DNA of 64,000 nucleotides from Sordaria brevicollis. Taxonomy: Eukaryota; Ascomycota; Sordariomycetes; Sordariales; Sordariaceae. Every line of letters begins with the position of its first letter. Positions within the stretch are counted from its first letter, which is position 1. The notes below the pieces were generated by a model, which was not told the DNA's origin, did no database searches, and was given only the letters and a program-made list of their open reading frames with translations. Below, in pieces: positions 43,851 through 57,499 of this stretch. Position numbers and translations under genes: made by a program. The stretch covers positions 2,480,001 to 2,544,000 of the forward strand of contig JAUTDP010000006.1 of the NCBI GenBank assembly GCA_033439795.1, given 5' to 3'.

Positions 43851-46029
43851 ATTATATTAATATACCGCTAACGCTAATAATACTATACACATTACCATTC
43901 GCTTATTAATAATTATTTTAGAGCGTAAAATTAAATACCTAGGGGGGTTAGTAACTACGCTTATTTATTATATATAGGAAATAAAATTATTAAAGACCGT
44001 TTTAACTAAATATAATAATATTAATTTGGATTTAATAATTATTATTATAATAATCGTAAAGTTTAAACTATACGGATATTATCTCAACGGGCAACGACGC
44101 CAACGTAGCCTTCTATATTATAATAACGGCGGCCTATTCCCTAATTTATTTATTAATAAAAAAGTAATAATATTTTTCATTAGGGAATATATAATAAAAG
44201 TAATATAAATTCCTATTACGGTAATTTTTATACTACCGCCTATCCGTATATTTATATAATTTAATTAATTCGTCGTATACTAACCTCTCCCCTATTTTAT
44301 CCTCCTTTTCTACTTCGTACTTAACATCCCTCTTCTTATAATAATTTTCTAATATTAAATTAATAATTAATTTAAACTTCTTCTTCTCCAATCCTTTATT
44401 TACTATTTTACTATATATAAATATAGGCGTTACAACGTCGGTATTATTAAATATATTTACGTAGCGAAGGGAGCTATTAGGTCGAAATTAGGCGCGCGCA
44501 ATATAGTCGTTAAAATTCGAAATTCGAAGGGTAAACGTACCGCGGGCAAATAAAATACGTAACTCTTCTAATTCTTCTTTTAAATTTTTAAAAAAATTAC
44601 CAAAAATGCATAATTAAATTATAATTATTATATAATAGATATCAGCTAATCGTAATAATAAATTACGTATTACTTTCGAAGTATCGTAATACCTAAATAA
44701 AGAATCCTCTTTATTAATATAATAGCGGTTAAAAAAGATACGAATTTAAAATAACGTAATCCGCCTACTATTTTATACGCTAACGGTCTAATTAAAATAT
44801 TATACTTCGAATTTATATTCTATCCCTACAATATCGAATTCGTTAATAATAACGTTTTTAAATCAACATTAATATTATTAAATTTTATATTTAAAATTAG
44901 AATTAAAGTAATTATAATTAATTTAATCGATAATATTATCGAATTCTTTTTCGATAATAACCCGCTCGACCGTAAAATTAATAAGCAATTTACCGAACTT
45001 AACCTTAAACCTATTAAAATAATAATCTTATAATTATACTCTAAAATATATAATATAAATAATTATAAAATCAAAAATCGGCGGCGGACTTTAAACCTTC
45101 TTCGAAATATAGAATTTTATAATAAGAACCTACTAAGTAGCAACCTTTCTAATAATAAACTCCCTAATTTATTCTTCTATATACTATTTATCAGCTAATA
45201 TACGCTATTTCTCAACCGCCTACTTATTTTTCTATTATATTATAGGGGATCTATTACTACTATTTTCGGTTAAATTTAACGAAGCGCTAATACCCTCGAT
45301 ATTAAATAAAATAACGGGCTATTAAACCGCGGATTAACCAACCAATTTCCTCTTTTAACGCAATTTCGATAAAATTCGAAATATAATAAATCGTCGAAAT
45401 AATTATATAATAATAACGGTTAATTATTATTATTATTAAATAAAGGGGGCTTAGGGGAGAATTCGAGGGGGGATTAATTATAATTATTAATAATTAATAA
45501 AGGAGGAAATAACAGGAACTCTAAGCGTAATTTTTAAACTAATAAAAATAAATAACAAAAAGGAGGCTCGAATAATAATCGGATTATTATTTCTTAAAAT
45601 AATATAAAAAAAATTTAATTGTAATCGGTTTAATAATTATTCGAATTAAATTTAAAACCGCTATAATTACTAAGATTAAATTTAAAAATATTATAATTAC
45701 GTAAGAGCCCTTTCTTTATCGTTATCGCCGTTATTTAAACTAGTATTAACCTTTCTTATACGGGCGCTAAATTATAATATCCGCTTCGAACGTCGGCAAT
45801 CACTATTATTATTAAAGTAAGAACGCTTAGGAAGCATAACGGGAACTAAAGTAACGGTACCGGGTATAAATCATACTCGATATAAATTAAAAAGTACTTA
45901 ATTATTTCTACCTTTCAATATAAGCCTTATTCAATATAGAGGATCTATATAATTGTAGAATAATAATCAAAATATAAATACCCTCAAGTTTAGTAATGAT
46001 ATAGTGGTTTAAAGTTTTTTTAATCGTCA

Positions 46030-47590
46030 AATTACGAAGTTTTTACGTTGTATATATATTACGTGGCGGTCAGACCAGAGTAGGGACTGACATGGTGTTT
46101 GCAAGGCACAAAGGCAGCTGAGAGCAGGAGAGTGAGATGGGGCCAAAAATGTACTTGTACTCAAGTATCTTTTGATACTAAAAAGTCGGGTGAGTGGTGG
46201 CTGCGGGTCACTTTTATTGTGACCTGATGCAGTGATGGAGGAGGAATAGCGGGCTGGTGGGTTCGTTGATTGATGAGTGGGCGAATTTGGGAAATCTCCA
46301 AAACGCAACTGAATGGAACTTGTCGAGCTTCCCCTCTCTTGTCCTTGTCTCTATCATTTCTGTGCCTCTTTCTCGTCTCCAACCCTGCCTCTCATCCCCC
46401 AACCAAGCATCGAATGGCTGGGTTGTCGATTTGCTGATATGACGGACAGCATGACCTGGGACTGGATATGACCTGCGGCGGCGCGTCCATCCAACACCCC
46501 AGTCTCTCTACTCAGCACCCCAATCCCAGCCTGCCCTGCCTGCTGCCACTTGCCAGCCCAGCAGGCCCAGCTTCCCCTTCCACATCCTGCTGCTTGGTAG
46601 CGAATCCCGTCATCCCGTTGGGTTACCGAGCTTCCTATTGCGAGGCGTCTGCCCACTAGGGCAACGACGTCAGGACGATACCTCTGTCAACTCGGAATAG
46701 GCAACTGGTGATATGTAGTGATAATCCGAGTGGGAGTGTCTGTACTGCACATACCCAAACTGACCGACTGTCGGCGACTGGAAACAGTTTCTTATCAGGG
46801 AGCTCCTTGTCCGCCGCTCTTGTGATGGAGAGGGGGGGATGCATGTCGCAATTCAAACCCCATTTTGTTGCCATGGCCGACACTTGACTTGCACTTGCTT
46901 TTCCACAGCTGTTGGTGATAAGTGGCCGGACGAATCGGCAACGTAGGCGAATTAGCGAATCTGAAGCGGTTGCTTTTTGGATGGTGTTGGCGGCTAGAGA
47001 ATCTAACCCGTGATGGTGATAGCGCAACGGTATTTGCTCTGAAATTGGGAGAGCTTGAGAGAGAGAGCCGAAAAAGAGAGATAAGAAAGCACAGACCACT
47101 TTAAGCTAGTGCTTGTCACTTGCATGGCAATTTCACGATCCAGGCCCCAGCCTAGCAAAATGTCGAGCAGGCTAGCAGTCCTTGGCGCTGGGCGGGAGGC
47201 GGGAAGGAGAGCATTAACATCGAAACATCCGCATCGCCGTCTTTCTTGGCTTGCACTTGCTCCATGAGGTAGTCTGGTAGTGTCCATTTTGTGGTGAAGC
47301 AAGCAAGTGCCGTTGATGCCATCATATCTCGTGCAGGTTGCCGACTGGTTTGTTGGTAAAAAGACTCCTCTTTTGCCTCGTGTCCAGAAAGCAACACTAC
47401 AAATCATCATCTTGGTGAGGTTGATTATCGAGCCGGATAAAGCGACTGTATGCCTTTCTTAACCTCCTGTGTGGGGACTTGTCTGACCAATGGCACAACC
47501 ATGTTTACGCCCGCCAAATCCCCACTAAAATAACATCGGTACAACATTTGCACAGAATTTCACTAGGAATAACACAATCGAAATGCTGAT
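46030..47590. other. Unmutated island between RIP blocks, no gene seen
   Basis: 1.56 kb of normal composition (CpA and TpG common) between two heavily mutated blocks. The longest frame (minus strand, 46,656-47,099) reads as random sequence without a domain. Escape from RIP implies it was single-copy when RIP acted. It may be native chromosome separating two independent transposon clusters. Confidence 0.6.
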
Positions 47591-47949
47591 TTACGTATAA
47601 GAGTATTAAAATTACAGAGTTTTTATTATTATATAAATAATTAAAATTATAATTATTATTATTAAATTTCAGACTATACCTCGTAGAATAATTAATAGGA
47701 ATTTATGGTAACCCGTAGCCTTAGCGCCTATTAAATAGATAGCGGTAATTAATAGTCGTTATATTTATTATTATTGATTTTAATATATTATTAATATTAA
47801 AAGGGAGGAAGAGGAAGAGGAGGAGGAGGTAATCGAAATTACAAGTATTAATATTATAAAGAAGGCCGGTATTACGAAGAGTACGGCGGTATTTAATATT
47901 ATTGCGAAGGGGGCGCCGGTATTTAGTACTATTATAAAGGAAGAGGGCC

Positions 47950-48802
47950 TATTATATTATTATATAAGGGTATCGCTATAAGCGCCATCGATATAGGAAT
48001 ATATTATTATATTTATATTTATTGTATTTATACCTCTCATTATTATATTACTCGTAATTGTGCCTTTAATTCTTCTTTTCGTTAACGGAACTTTATTATT
48101 TCGTTAATTTAAATTTATAACTTCGCCGCCTTTTATTTTATACTTTTTATTACCGCTTGCGCCTCTATTTCTTTTTAATTCGCTAATATAGCTTTTATTA
48201 TCCTCTTTTTTTTAGGAAATTATATTAAAACCTTAAAAGGGGTATTATAAAATAGATTATATTATATTAAAGTATTAGCGGTATTGGAAATATTAGGGGG
48301 GGGGTTAACGGATATAAGTTAGGCGCTATTACGAACCTTCTAGCGGTTTATAATTATTAAGAGGGGGTCTTTCTCTTTATATAATATTAATTAATCTTTT
48401 AATAAAAGCTTCTTTAGCTTTAATTACTAATATTTATTTATTAAATTTTAAAGTATAATACCGCTAATCCATATAATATCGAATAAATTGTATTAATAGG
48501 GTAAATTAAATTATTTTATAAAGTTATTTAAATATTACTTCTTTGCCTCTACTAGGTTACGTTTCTTAATAATAATATCGCTAATTAACTTTATTTGCCG
48601 CTATAATAATTCGAAGGAAATAAAACTAATAATAAACTTTATACGCACTAATATAATATAATTATATTAAATTATATTCTTCGATATTTATATTACGTAT
48701 TTAACGTCGTATTTATTTTTAAATCGTTTATAGATTTCGACGATAGCGGTAAGTAATTAATTAAAATTAATACGGCGGTTTTTAAATAACGCTTTTAAAA
48801 GA
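47950..48802 (-). pseudogene. Dead MULE transposase, C-terminal part
   Basis: Minus-strand reading continues in frame from the part right of the retroelement (62,243 onward). Just inside 48,802 it reads S-L-L-K-A-L-F-K, then L-L-T-A-I-V-E-I-Y-K-R-F, matching the region that follows the SR.EG.H motif in MULE transposases. It then runs as a hydrophilic tail to about 47,950. Stops are at former Gln/Trp codons. Confidence 0.65.
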
Positions 48803-48809
48803 CTATTAA

Positions 48810-49278
48810 TGTGGGGTGAAATTATTATCTACCTAAATGTATAAGTAATTATTTAAGTAGCAGATAGTAGGGCAAGTATAGATTTGTACCTCCCTCCCTC
48901 TAGAAGATTCAAAGCCTATATTTAAAAAAAGGATAAAAGGGGGAGGCTTCTCCCTCTTTCGATTAAGGAAAGTAAGAAGGAGAATTAGAGAAGATAAAAA
49001 CTTCATTTTTCACCCAAAGAACCTTTTTTACGAAGCTACTAAATAACCCCCTTAAGGATTTTTAAAAGAATTAACCAATAAATTTACTCCTACTTAAAGA
49101 AGATAATAAGAATAAAATTTTGCTTTACTCTTACTTTTCTTCCTATAGTAATAAGGTTAAAAATTACTAACTTTATTTACGTTTCTTAAATAAAAATCCC
49201 CAAATTAGTTCAATCCTTCGCTATAAATTTATAATATAGATTTTATTTCCTTTATAATATAATTTTTAGTCTAAATTA
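48810..49278 (+). repeat. 5' LTR
   Basis: 469 bp, begins TGTGGGGTGAAATT and ends AAATTA, where the other copy has AAATCA, so the original ends were TG...CA. The first half keeps several CpA/TpG sites. The second half is heavily mutated. Confidence 0.85.
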
Positions 49279-50269
49279 AATTTAATAATAAGGACGAAAT
49301 AAATTTCAAATTCTTAGCCAAATTAATTAATACGGACGTAAGAGACTTTCGGCCGGGGTTTTTCGTAAACGTAAAGGTTATCTCCGTAACCTTCGGGATA
49401 TTATTTTAAATACTAATAATTGAATAGCGAAATACTAATTAATATTAATGGTAAAAGAATTTTTCGATAAATTTATAAGAAACTTTAACCTCGGATATAT
49501 ATAAATTTCTATTTCCCCGATATTACGAGATTTTAATTAATAGAAAATAAATTAAAAAATAAAAAAAGATATAAAAGATCGAAAATTATAAGAAAATCGG
49601 AATAATAGAAATAAAAAACTTAGAAAATAAAGAATTTACTAATAAATTTAAATAAGAATTACCGGAGAAGTATTAAAGGGATTAAATCCGCTTTTTCTTA
49701 TAAATTATCTATTCGTTAAATATTCGTATTTTATACGTAGAATTCGCTTTCCGATTGGTTAAAATTATTGTAAGACTCTTCTTTTTAGTAATCCGAAAAT
49801 TTCTTAATATTTCGAAGGAATTCTTAATTTTACTAAAAAAGGTAAAATCTATTAATAAGGGTATTATTAAATAGACCCACTTTTAGGATAGTTTAAAAAT
49901 AAAATTATTATAAGATTTTAGGAGCGGTAAGGATTTATTAGCGGTATTATAATATTTAAATCGAAAATTTATTAATAAAGAGGCGTAAATTTATACCTCT
50001 TTTAAAAAGGATATAAATAATAATTAATATTTTAATTATACGTATAATACCCTTCTTCCCCTTTATTTATTATTTACTACCTATAAATTTATATTACTTA
50101 TTATATTTAATAAGGATATTACTATTACGTTTAAAAATATTCCCCTTATTTCTTCTTCTTTTTTATCGATTTTATTATTTATCCCTTCTTACTCCCTCTT
50201 TACCGAACGAATTCCTCCTATTAAAATAATTTTCGATATTATTATTATTATCCTAATTAATAATATTAT

Positions 50270-52450
50270 TCGTAATATTACCCCCGTTAATTTTTTTAAT
50301 AGGAATAGGGTTATTAAATATTTTAAATTATTTGGAAAAAAGGTTAAAATTTACAAATTCGGTAATAATAAATAGAAGATTTCTATTTAATTTTAATAAT
50401 ATAAAAGGAAGCTTAAAGATATTAGTAAAAGTATTATTCGTAAATTTAAATTCTAGAAGATCTATACTTAATTTAAATTTATAAAGCGGTTTAAAATAGT
50501 TTATAAAGTTAAAAACCTTAAATAAATTAAAAATACAATTATTATTTTAAAATATTTTTATTCTAAACGGGTTCTTAATAATTATAATATTATTATAAAC
50601 GTTATTTTTATTTATATAATTCTATTAATTCGCTAAATTATTATTAATTAATCCTTCGCTTACGTTAATACTATTAAAAACTTCTACTAAAAATTTAACC
50701 TCGAAACTAAATGGATTATAGCCTCCTTCCTTAATAAATATAAAGAGGAATTCTACCGTATAAATTAAGTAGAATTTTCAATTAAATTAAACGGTTTAAT
50801 TATCGAATAATTTAACGACGTTAAATTTAATAATTATTTTAATAATAAGGAAGAGATTAATACTTACCGTCTTATACGTAAAGCGATTTATTTTTTTAAT
50901 AAAAAATTTACCTAAAATATTAATAAAAAACCTATTAAAAAATTTATCCTTAAATTTACTTCTAAAATTACCAAAATTCCTATTATAATTAAGGATAATT
51001 AAATAGAGAAATTAATTAAATCCTTCGAATAATTAATTATCGTTTATAAATCCTTAATAAATAACCGGATTATTAATACCTCTATCCCGCTTCTTTTTAT
51101 ACCTTTTTAACCTTAATCGACCTAAATTTATTATCTTTAAATCAATTCGGTTTAAACCCGCCCTTATAATAAAGATTATATTAATAATAAAGGAAGGAAA
51201 GAGCCTTATTATTAAACGTATTATTATTATAGTAAAATAAGTTATTATTTATTTAATTATAAAAAGAAGGATAAAGATAATTCCTATAATATTATGCGGT
51301 AAATTGCCCCTAATAGGTAAAAATCCGTAAATATTATTATTTATATAAATAATACTATAAACGTTTTTAATTTACTCCCTAACGAAATATATATTCGTAT
51401 TATTAATTAAAGCGTTTTAAAAAAGGTAATCCGTTTATTACTTATTTTAAACCCAAATTATCCTAATTATAATAATTTTAAAAGATAGGAGAAGGATATT
51501 TAGTAAAAGGGCGTCGTTATAAATCCTCGTTTCACCCCTTATTTTAAATTCCTTAGGGACCCTAATATAGCGAAAAAATAATAGGATACGGTTCTCGCTC
51601 GGAAAATTAATACTAAAGCTATTAATTATACTATTATTAATATTTTTAATAAATTTTATAAATTTTTAATTAAATTTTATCGAAGGACCGGTACTTTTAA
51701 TTTATAAACCCAAATATTTATAATCTTTAAAATTAAAGATATTACCAATTTTGCCGAAGAGTAGATTAATTCCCTTCTTAATACAATTATTATTATTATT
51801 AGGGAATTAAAGAAGTTTAGAATAGAAAAAATTATACCTAGCTATATTATAACGCCCCTTTTTATTCAACTTTTTAACGTTAAAACCGATAAATTTATAT
51901 TTAAATAGTTTAATTAAATTCTTAAGGAAAAAAACCGTATTAATAAAATAACGTTTATAATAATAATAATATTTTTAATAAAAATAATAATTAAGAAGGC
52001 GCTTATAGCCGAAAAGGACGGAGGTATTAATTAATTAATCCTCCGGGATATTATTTTTAAATTCTAAAAATAATACCTTATAGCCGTTAAATTTATAAAC
52101 GTTAAAATTACCGTTATTATTAAAAATATTATTCGGAATAATCCAATTACTATTAAAATTATTTATAATTAAGTTAAATAATTTTCTAATATACTTTATA
52201 TAAAGGATAGGGTTCCTAAAGTCTAATTTAAATATTATAATAACGCTACCCCTAATAACAATTCTAAAACCAACCGTTTTATTCCTATTTAATAAAAAGT
52301 CTAAATATATTCTATTATAATTATTAATCCGGTTTATAATCCTTTTATTAATTTTATAAAAACTTTTTCTAAGGATAAACTTTTCTCTTTATTCGATTAG
52401 TAAAATATTATTAATTAGCAGAGGGCCAAATTTCCTCCTACCCGAATTTT
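50270..52450 (+). pseudogene. Decayed gag-like ORF of the retroelement
   Basis: Between the 5' LTR and the protease the plus strand reads in long stretches with stops at apparent former Gln/Trp codons. Examples are near 50,330 (G-K-K-V-K-I-Y-K-F-G) and 50,700-50,830. The content is charged and helical, as expected for a capsid region. I could not find a clear CCHC zinc knuckle. The limits are approximate. Confidence 0.5.
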
Positions 52451-52499
52451 ATTAACCCGTAATATTTTAACCCTAACGATTAATTAAATAAAATAAATC

Positions 52500-55400
52500 G
52501 ATAAATCCTCTCTTATTAAGAACGAAATTACGCGCCTAATACTATTATTAATCCTTTATATTTCTATTAGCGTAAAAGGAGGCAAGAAAGTATTTATTCT
52601 ACTAAATAATAACGCCGAATATAATATTATTAATAAAATATTAATTAATAACTTTAAATTATAAAATATCTCTACCTAAATTATTAATATTAATAATAAT
52701 AACGGGAAGAAGGGTTTTTTTAGAGAAACTTATAAAAAAGTATATTTATTTAATAAGGGAAAGGAAATTTATTTCTTTATTACCGAATAGCCCTTACCCA
52801 ATTATAATATTATCCTAAATTTATTATTCTTTTATAATATAAACGTTTATTTAATTTACAAAGATAATAAAGCTTTCGTTATTATAATAATTAAAAGGGT
52901 AATAATTTATATTACGCTAATTAAGACTTATAATTTAATAAAAAGGGTTCTTAAAAGCGGGTAAAGGGTTTAACTCCCTTATAATTATAATAATAATAAT
53001 AGAAAGAAAGGCGGTAATAAAGGAAGAGAAGGAGGAGAAGAAGGAATAATAAAGGTAAATAAAGGAAGAGGAAAAACGAATACCGAAGTAATTAAAGGAT
53101 AATAATAAACGAATCGCCTTCGTATTTAATTCTACGGTTAAATAGGTTTTAGAATTATTATAGCGAGAAAAGGATAATTTAGAAGAATTAGAAAATATAT
53201 AAAAGGGTATAAATAATTTAGTACGGATTTCCAAATAATTTTTATAATAGATATAAAAAGGGGTAATTACGTTAATTCGGAAACTCGGTTTAAAAAGGAA
53301 ATTTCTATTAAAGGAAGAGCTTAATTTTAAAGGAAGATTAAAAGTAATACTTTAAACGTATATTATATATAAACGAATAACCCAAAAAATTAATCCGGTC
53401 GATAATATAATTTTTAATAATTTTAAATTTAAAGGGGATCTTAATTAGAAAGCGAAATAATTAGAAATAATTAAAGAGCGAATTATTACTTTATTTAAAA
53501 ATTTTAACTCTGAATAGGATTAATATATTATTCTACGCTTTATAGAATTAATTAAAGGGTTTCGTTTTACTAAAGAACGCTTCTAAATTATTTTAAAAAT
53601 AATTTAGAATACCCTAAATGAAATAAAGATCGAATTATTTATTTATATTCTTTATAATAGGGAGTAAACTCTTATATAAAATTTCAATAAATATAGAAAA
53701 TTCAACCCGAATATTATTCCCCCTTAATAAATCTATACTATACTTTATTCTATTTAATAAATAAAATTTATCTTAATATTTAAAGCCTTCTATAATTAAA
53801 TATATAATTTATTAAAAAATAGAATATAAAAGGGGATTTTCGAAGAAAATTATATTATTTACCGAAATAATTAATTTTTAATTACTAAAAAGAATAGCGG
53901 CCTACGTCTTATTAATAACGCTTAGCGGATTAATAGGGTAATTTTAAAAAATATTAACCTACTTCTAAATTATAAAGAATTTAACGAAGCGTTTAAAGGG
54001 TATAAAATACTATTTTTATTCGATTTTTTCTCTAATTACGATTAAATTCCCTTTAATAAAATTAATTATAATTTTATTACCTTTTTAATACTTTTAAACC
54101 TTTTTAAAATAATTACTTTACTTTAAAGAAATACTAATTCGGTTATTCAATTTATAAAAGTAATAACTAAAATACTCTATAATTTAATTCCTAATATTTA
54201 TTAACTGTATTTTAATAATATTTATATTAAAGGGCTTCGGATAATTTATAACGAAGAGTAAATCGGTTCGAAAGGGATTAGGAAATATATTTTAAAATAT
54301 TTTATAAATATTAATAAAATTTTAATTAATATTAAATTTACTAAAAGTATTATTATAATAATTAAATTATAATAATATTAAAAAGAAGTAATTTTTATTA
54401 AATATCTTTATATATTTAATAAAAGGGCCTTAATTAAGGAAAAAGTCCGAAAAATTAACGAATAGATTTATTATAAAGAAACTCCTAGGAAAAAAGGAAA
54501 TAGTATTTAAAAAGTCTATTCCTTTTTAAAAATTATAAATTATTATTAGGTATAAATCCGCAAATTTAATATTATTATAATCCTTTTTTACGTTTTAATA
54601 AAAAAGAGAATTACGTTTAAATAAATTAAAAACGAATAATTCGCAATAAAATACTTTTAATATTTAATTACTATAGCTCTAATCCTTACGACCTTTATTT
54701 ATAATAATAAGCGTTATAAAATTATTATTCTAATAATCGATATTTCTCTTAAAAGTTAAAGAAATATTTTAAAATAAATCGGCCCCGATAATAAAAAATA
54801 TTTATATAGGTTTAAAAATAGAATTTAATTAAAAGTTAAAAAACGTTATAATATTATTAAAAGGGAACTTCGGGGGCTTTTTTATACCTTAAAACGCTTA
54901 CGGAAATACTTCTTTAAAATATATTTTATTATTAAAATTAATATTATAATTTTTATATATTAATTTAATAATATTATTAATAATATCCTAAGGGCCTTAT
55001 TAATATATTAAATTATTTGGATTAAACTTTTCGACTTTAAAGTTAAATATATTCTTAATTTAAAGAATTCTATAATTAATAGGCTATCCTACAAACCCCT
55101 TAAACCTTTTAATTTATATAAAAAGGAGTATAAAAAAGATATTAATAATTTCGTAAATGCGTAAATTTATATTACCTTTATAAAATTATTTAAATCGATT
55201 CTACGTAATAATTAATTACGGTAATCGGAAGAAATCGTTAAATTCCTTCTAATTATAAAAATTTTTACTTATTTAAAAAATATAATTTTAAAGCGTTAAT
55301 TCCGTAATAACGTACTAAAGTATATAATTTAAAATAGCGTTCTTTAATTATAGCCTATTAATTCTATTTAATTCCTTAAACGGATTATTAATATTTAAGA

Positions 55401-56650
55401 AGAATAGTAATTAATTATAACCCGGTATTATAATAAAGTAGGATATCGAAGACGTAAAGGAACGTATCGTTATATTACTAAGTATTATTATTAGAAGGGT
55501 ATATATAATAATATTGAAGAATTAATCTATTCCTACCCTTAATATTAATAATTTAATCCTAAACGCTTCGAAAATAATTATTAATAATTTTATCCTAATT
55601 CTTACCCTTTTAATAAATAGATTTTAAATATTTAATATCTTTTAAGGGCCGACGGGAAAAAAATTCCTCTTTTAGAAATTAAAAATAACGCAACTAATTA
55701 CGTTAAAATTACCGTTTTACTTAATATTAAATCTATTTAAATAAAATACTTCTTTAAATCCGTTTTTTTAAAATAGGGATATCTTTTAACGGTTTTAATT
55801 AATAGTAATTTTAAATTCTAATTAACCGTTATTAAATATTTAACCTAATTAAAGATCCGTAAAGAATATATTATACCCTTTAATTTTAGAGTTAATAAAA
55901 ATAATAAATAAAAATATATAATAATCGCCGCCTTACTTACGAAAATAATAAATAATAAAAGGCGTAATTAAAAGAAATTTTTATTTTATATTTTATTTAT
56001 TAACCGAATAATAATCCGGGGTAATTATAATTATATTCCCTTTTAATTAATTTATAATTATAATTTTATTACTCCTATTAAATTTAATTTACCCTTATAG
56101 TAAATTATTAATTAAAAAAATAATAATAAATTAATAATAAAAGAAGAATTAATTTATATTATTATTCGAATATATAAAGAATCGGAATACCGGTTGAATT
56201 AGGCCGTTAAAAAAATCGCCGTAATAAGGGAAGCAATTACCGCTTATTATAATAAAAAGGATAAACGAAAAATACGCTTTATTAATATTTAAATCGAAGT
56301 CGGAAATTTTATTTTAAAGTATAATAACGTTAGAAGGGTAAATATAAATTCTATATAAAAATTAACCTACTATTAGGAAAGTCCCTATTATATATATTAA
56401 ATCTCTTTTTTAGGTAATATTTATTACTTAAATACTTTTAACGGAATCCCTTTAAAGAGGCTAATAAGTATTAAAAATATTAAAAAATTCGTAATTAAGG
56501 ATAAAATAATATTAAATAATAAAAATCCGATAAAAAGCTTATAAGAGCCGATTAATCCCGAAGAGGGATTTATTCGGGGTTTAATTAATAATAGAAAAAT
56601 CGTAAAAAAAATTCTTAAAAGACTTTTAAAAGCGGAAAAGCCTTAATTAA
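52500..56650 (+). pseudogene. Decayed pol: protease, reverse transcriptase, RNase H, integrase
   Basis: Protease: the active-site D-S/T-G at 52,605-52,613 now reads N-N-N, followed by A-E. Reverse transcriptase: 53,980-54,260 reads as the palm region (K-I-L-F-L-F-D-F-F-S-N-Y-D then a stop), and the catalytic DD pair at 54,214-54,219 has become N-N within Y-F-N-N-I. RNase H lies at about 54,640-55,110 and ends in a recognisable L-S-Y-K-P after N-S-I-I-N. Integrase: the zinc-binding region at 55,430-55,545 keeps V-G-Y-R-R-R-K-G-T-Y-R, the core follows near 55,680-55,850, and a C-terminal domain lies near 56,280-56,480. The stops match C-to-T or G-to-A change. Confidence 0.8.
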
Positions 56651-57499
56651 TATTTACTAAAAGAATTCGAATGAAGACTTTTAATAAAAAGATACGCTAA
56701 AACCTTAAAAAATTTTCAATCGAAATAATTATTTTAATAAAAAAACCTCCGGAAAAATAAATTTTAATTAAAGATTAATTTAAAATATAATTAAATATTA
56801 TAAAAAGGGAGGAAATTTAGCCCTAATTTAAAAACGACCCTAATTAATTCTAAATTATAAATAAAAGACTATAACGCTAGAAAATATATAATAGGGTTAA
56901 TAACCGCCGATATTTATAAAACGTTATAAATACTATTTTTTTTCAAATTACTAAAAATACCCCCAACCGAATGGCGTCCGAACCGATCCGTACCCAACCG
57001 ATTCTTCAATTATTAATTATTCTTAATTAAGAATTCCGATTCCTTTTTATTTTTTTTTTATATCTTTTATTTTTCGTATTAAATCCTTTATCTTTACTTT
57101 TAATTATTTATTTTTATTTATTCGTTTTTACTTTTATTTCTTTTAATCGATTAAAGGAAATCCCTATTAAATTCTATAATATAAATAATTTTTAAAAACC
57201 GACTTCAATTTTTAATTTCCTAAAAAATTATTATTTAGGGCTAGAATAGATTAAAACACCCCTAACGTTAAAAATTTAATACCCTCCTAATTATTTTATA
57301 TTATTTTTTAATATTTTACTTTAAAGAGATTTTTTTTTTTAATAAAAATAATCGTTCGGAGCCTTAATTACTTTTAAAAGGAAGACTAAATACTAAAATA
57401 AAAGGGAAATATTAAGGGGAGATTATTTTTCTTTATTATTTACTTATTTTATATTTATTCTATTTACTAAAAATTTTTCGCCGAAAAAATTTTATACTC

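Larger units (their letters stand above)
41480..46020. other. RIP-mutated AT-rich block 1
   Basis: 4.5 kb made mostly of A and T, with CpA and TpG very rare, TpA very common, and CpG still present. This is the signature of repeat-induced point mutation. The left part holds a dead Tc1/mariner-type transposase. The rest contains at least one decayed minus-strand frame I cannot identify. No intact gene survives. Such DNA in Neurospora is normally H3K9-methylated and cytosine-methylated, which I infer here. Confidence 0.85.

Noticed and set aside
44026..44208. 60-codon plus-strand frame in AT block 1
   Set aside because: Poly-Ile/Lys sequence from AT-rich DNA, with no support as a gene.
46656..47099. 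147-codon minus-strand frame in the unmutated island
   Set aside because: Random-looking composition and no recognisable motif or splice context.
52935..53234. 99-codon minus-strand frame in the retroelement
   Set aside because: The plus strand here belongs to pol, and the minus reading is low-complexity Ile/Ser/Phe caused by AT-richness.
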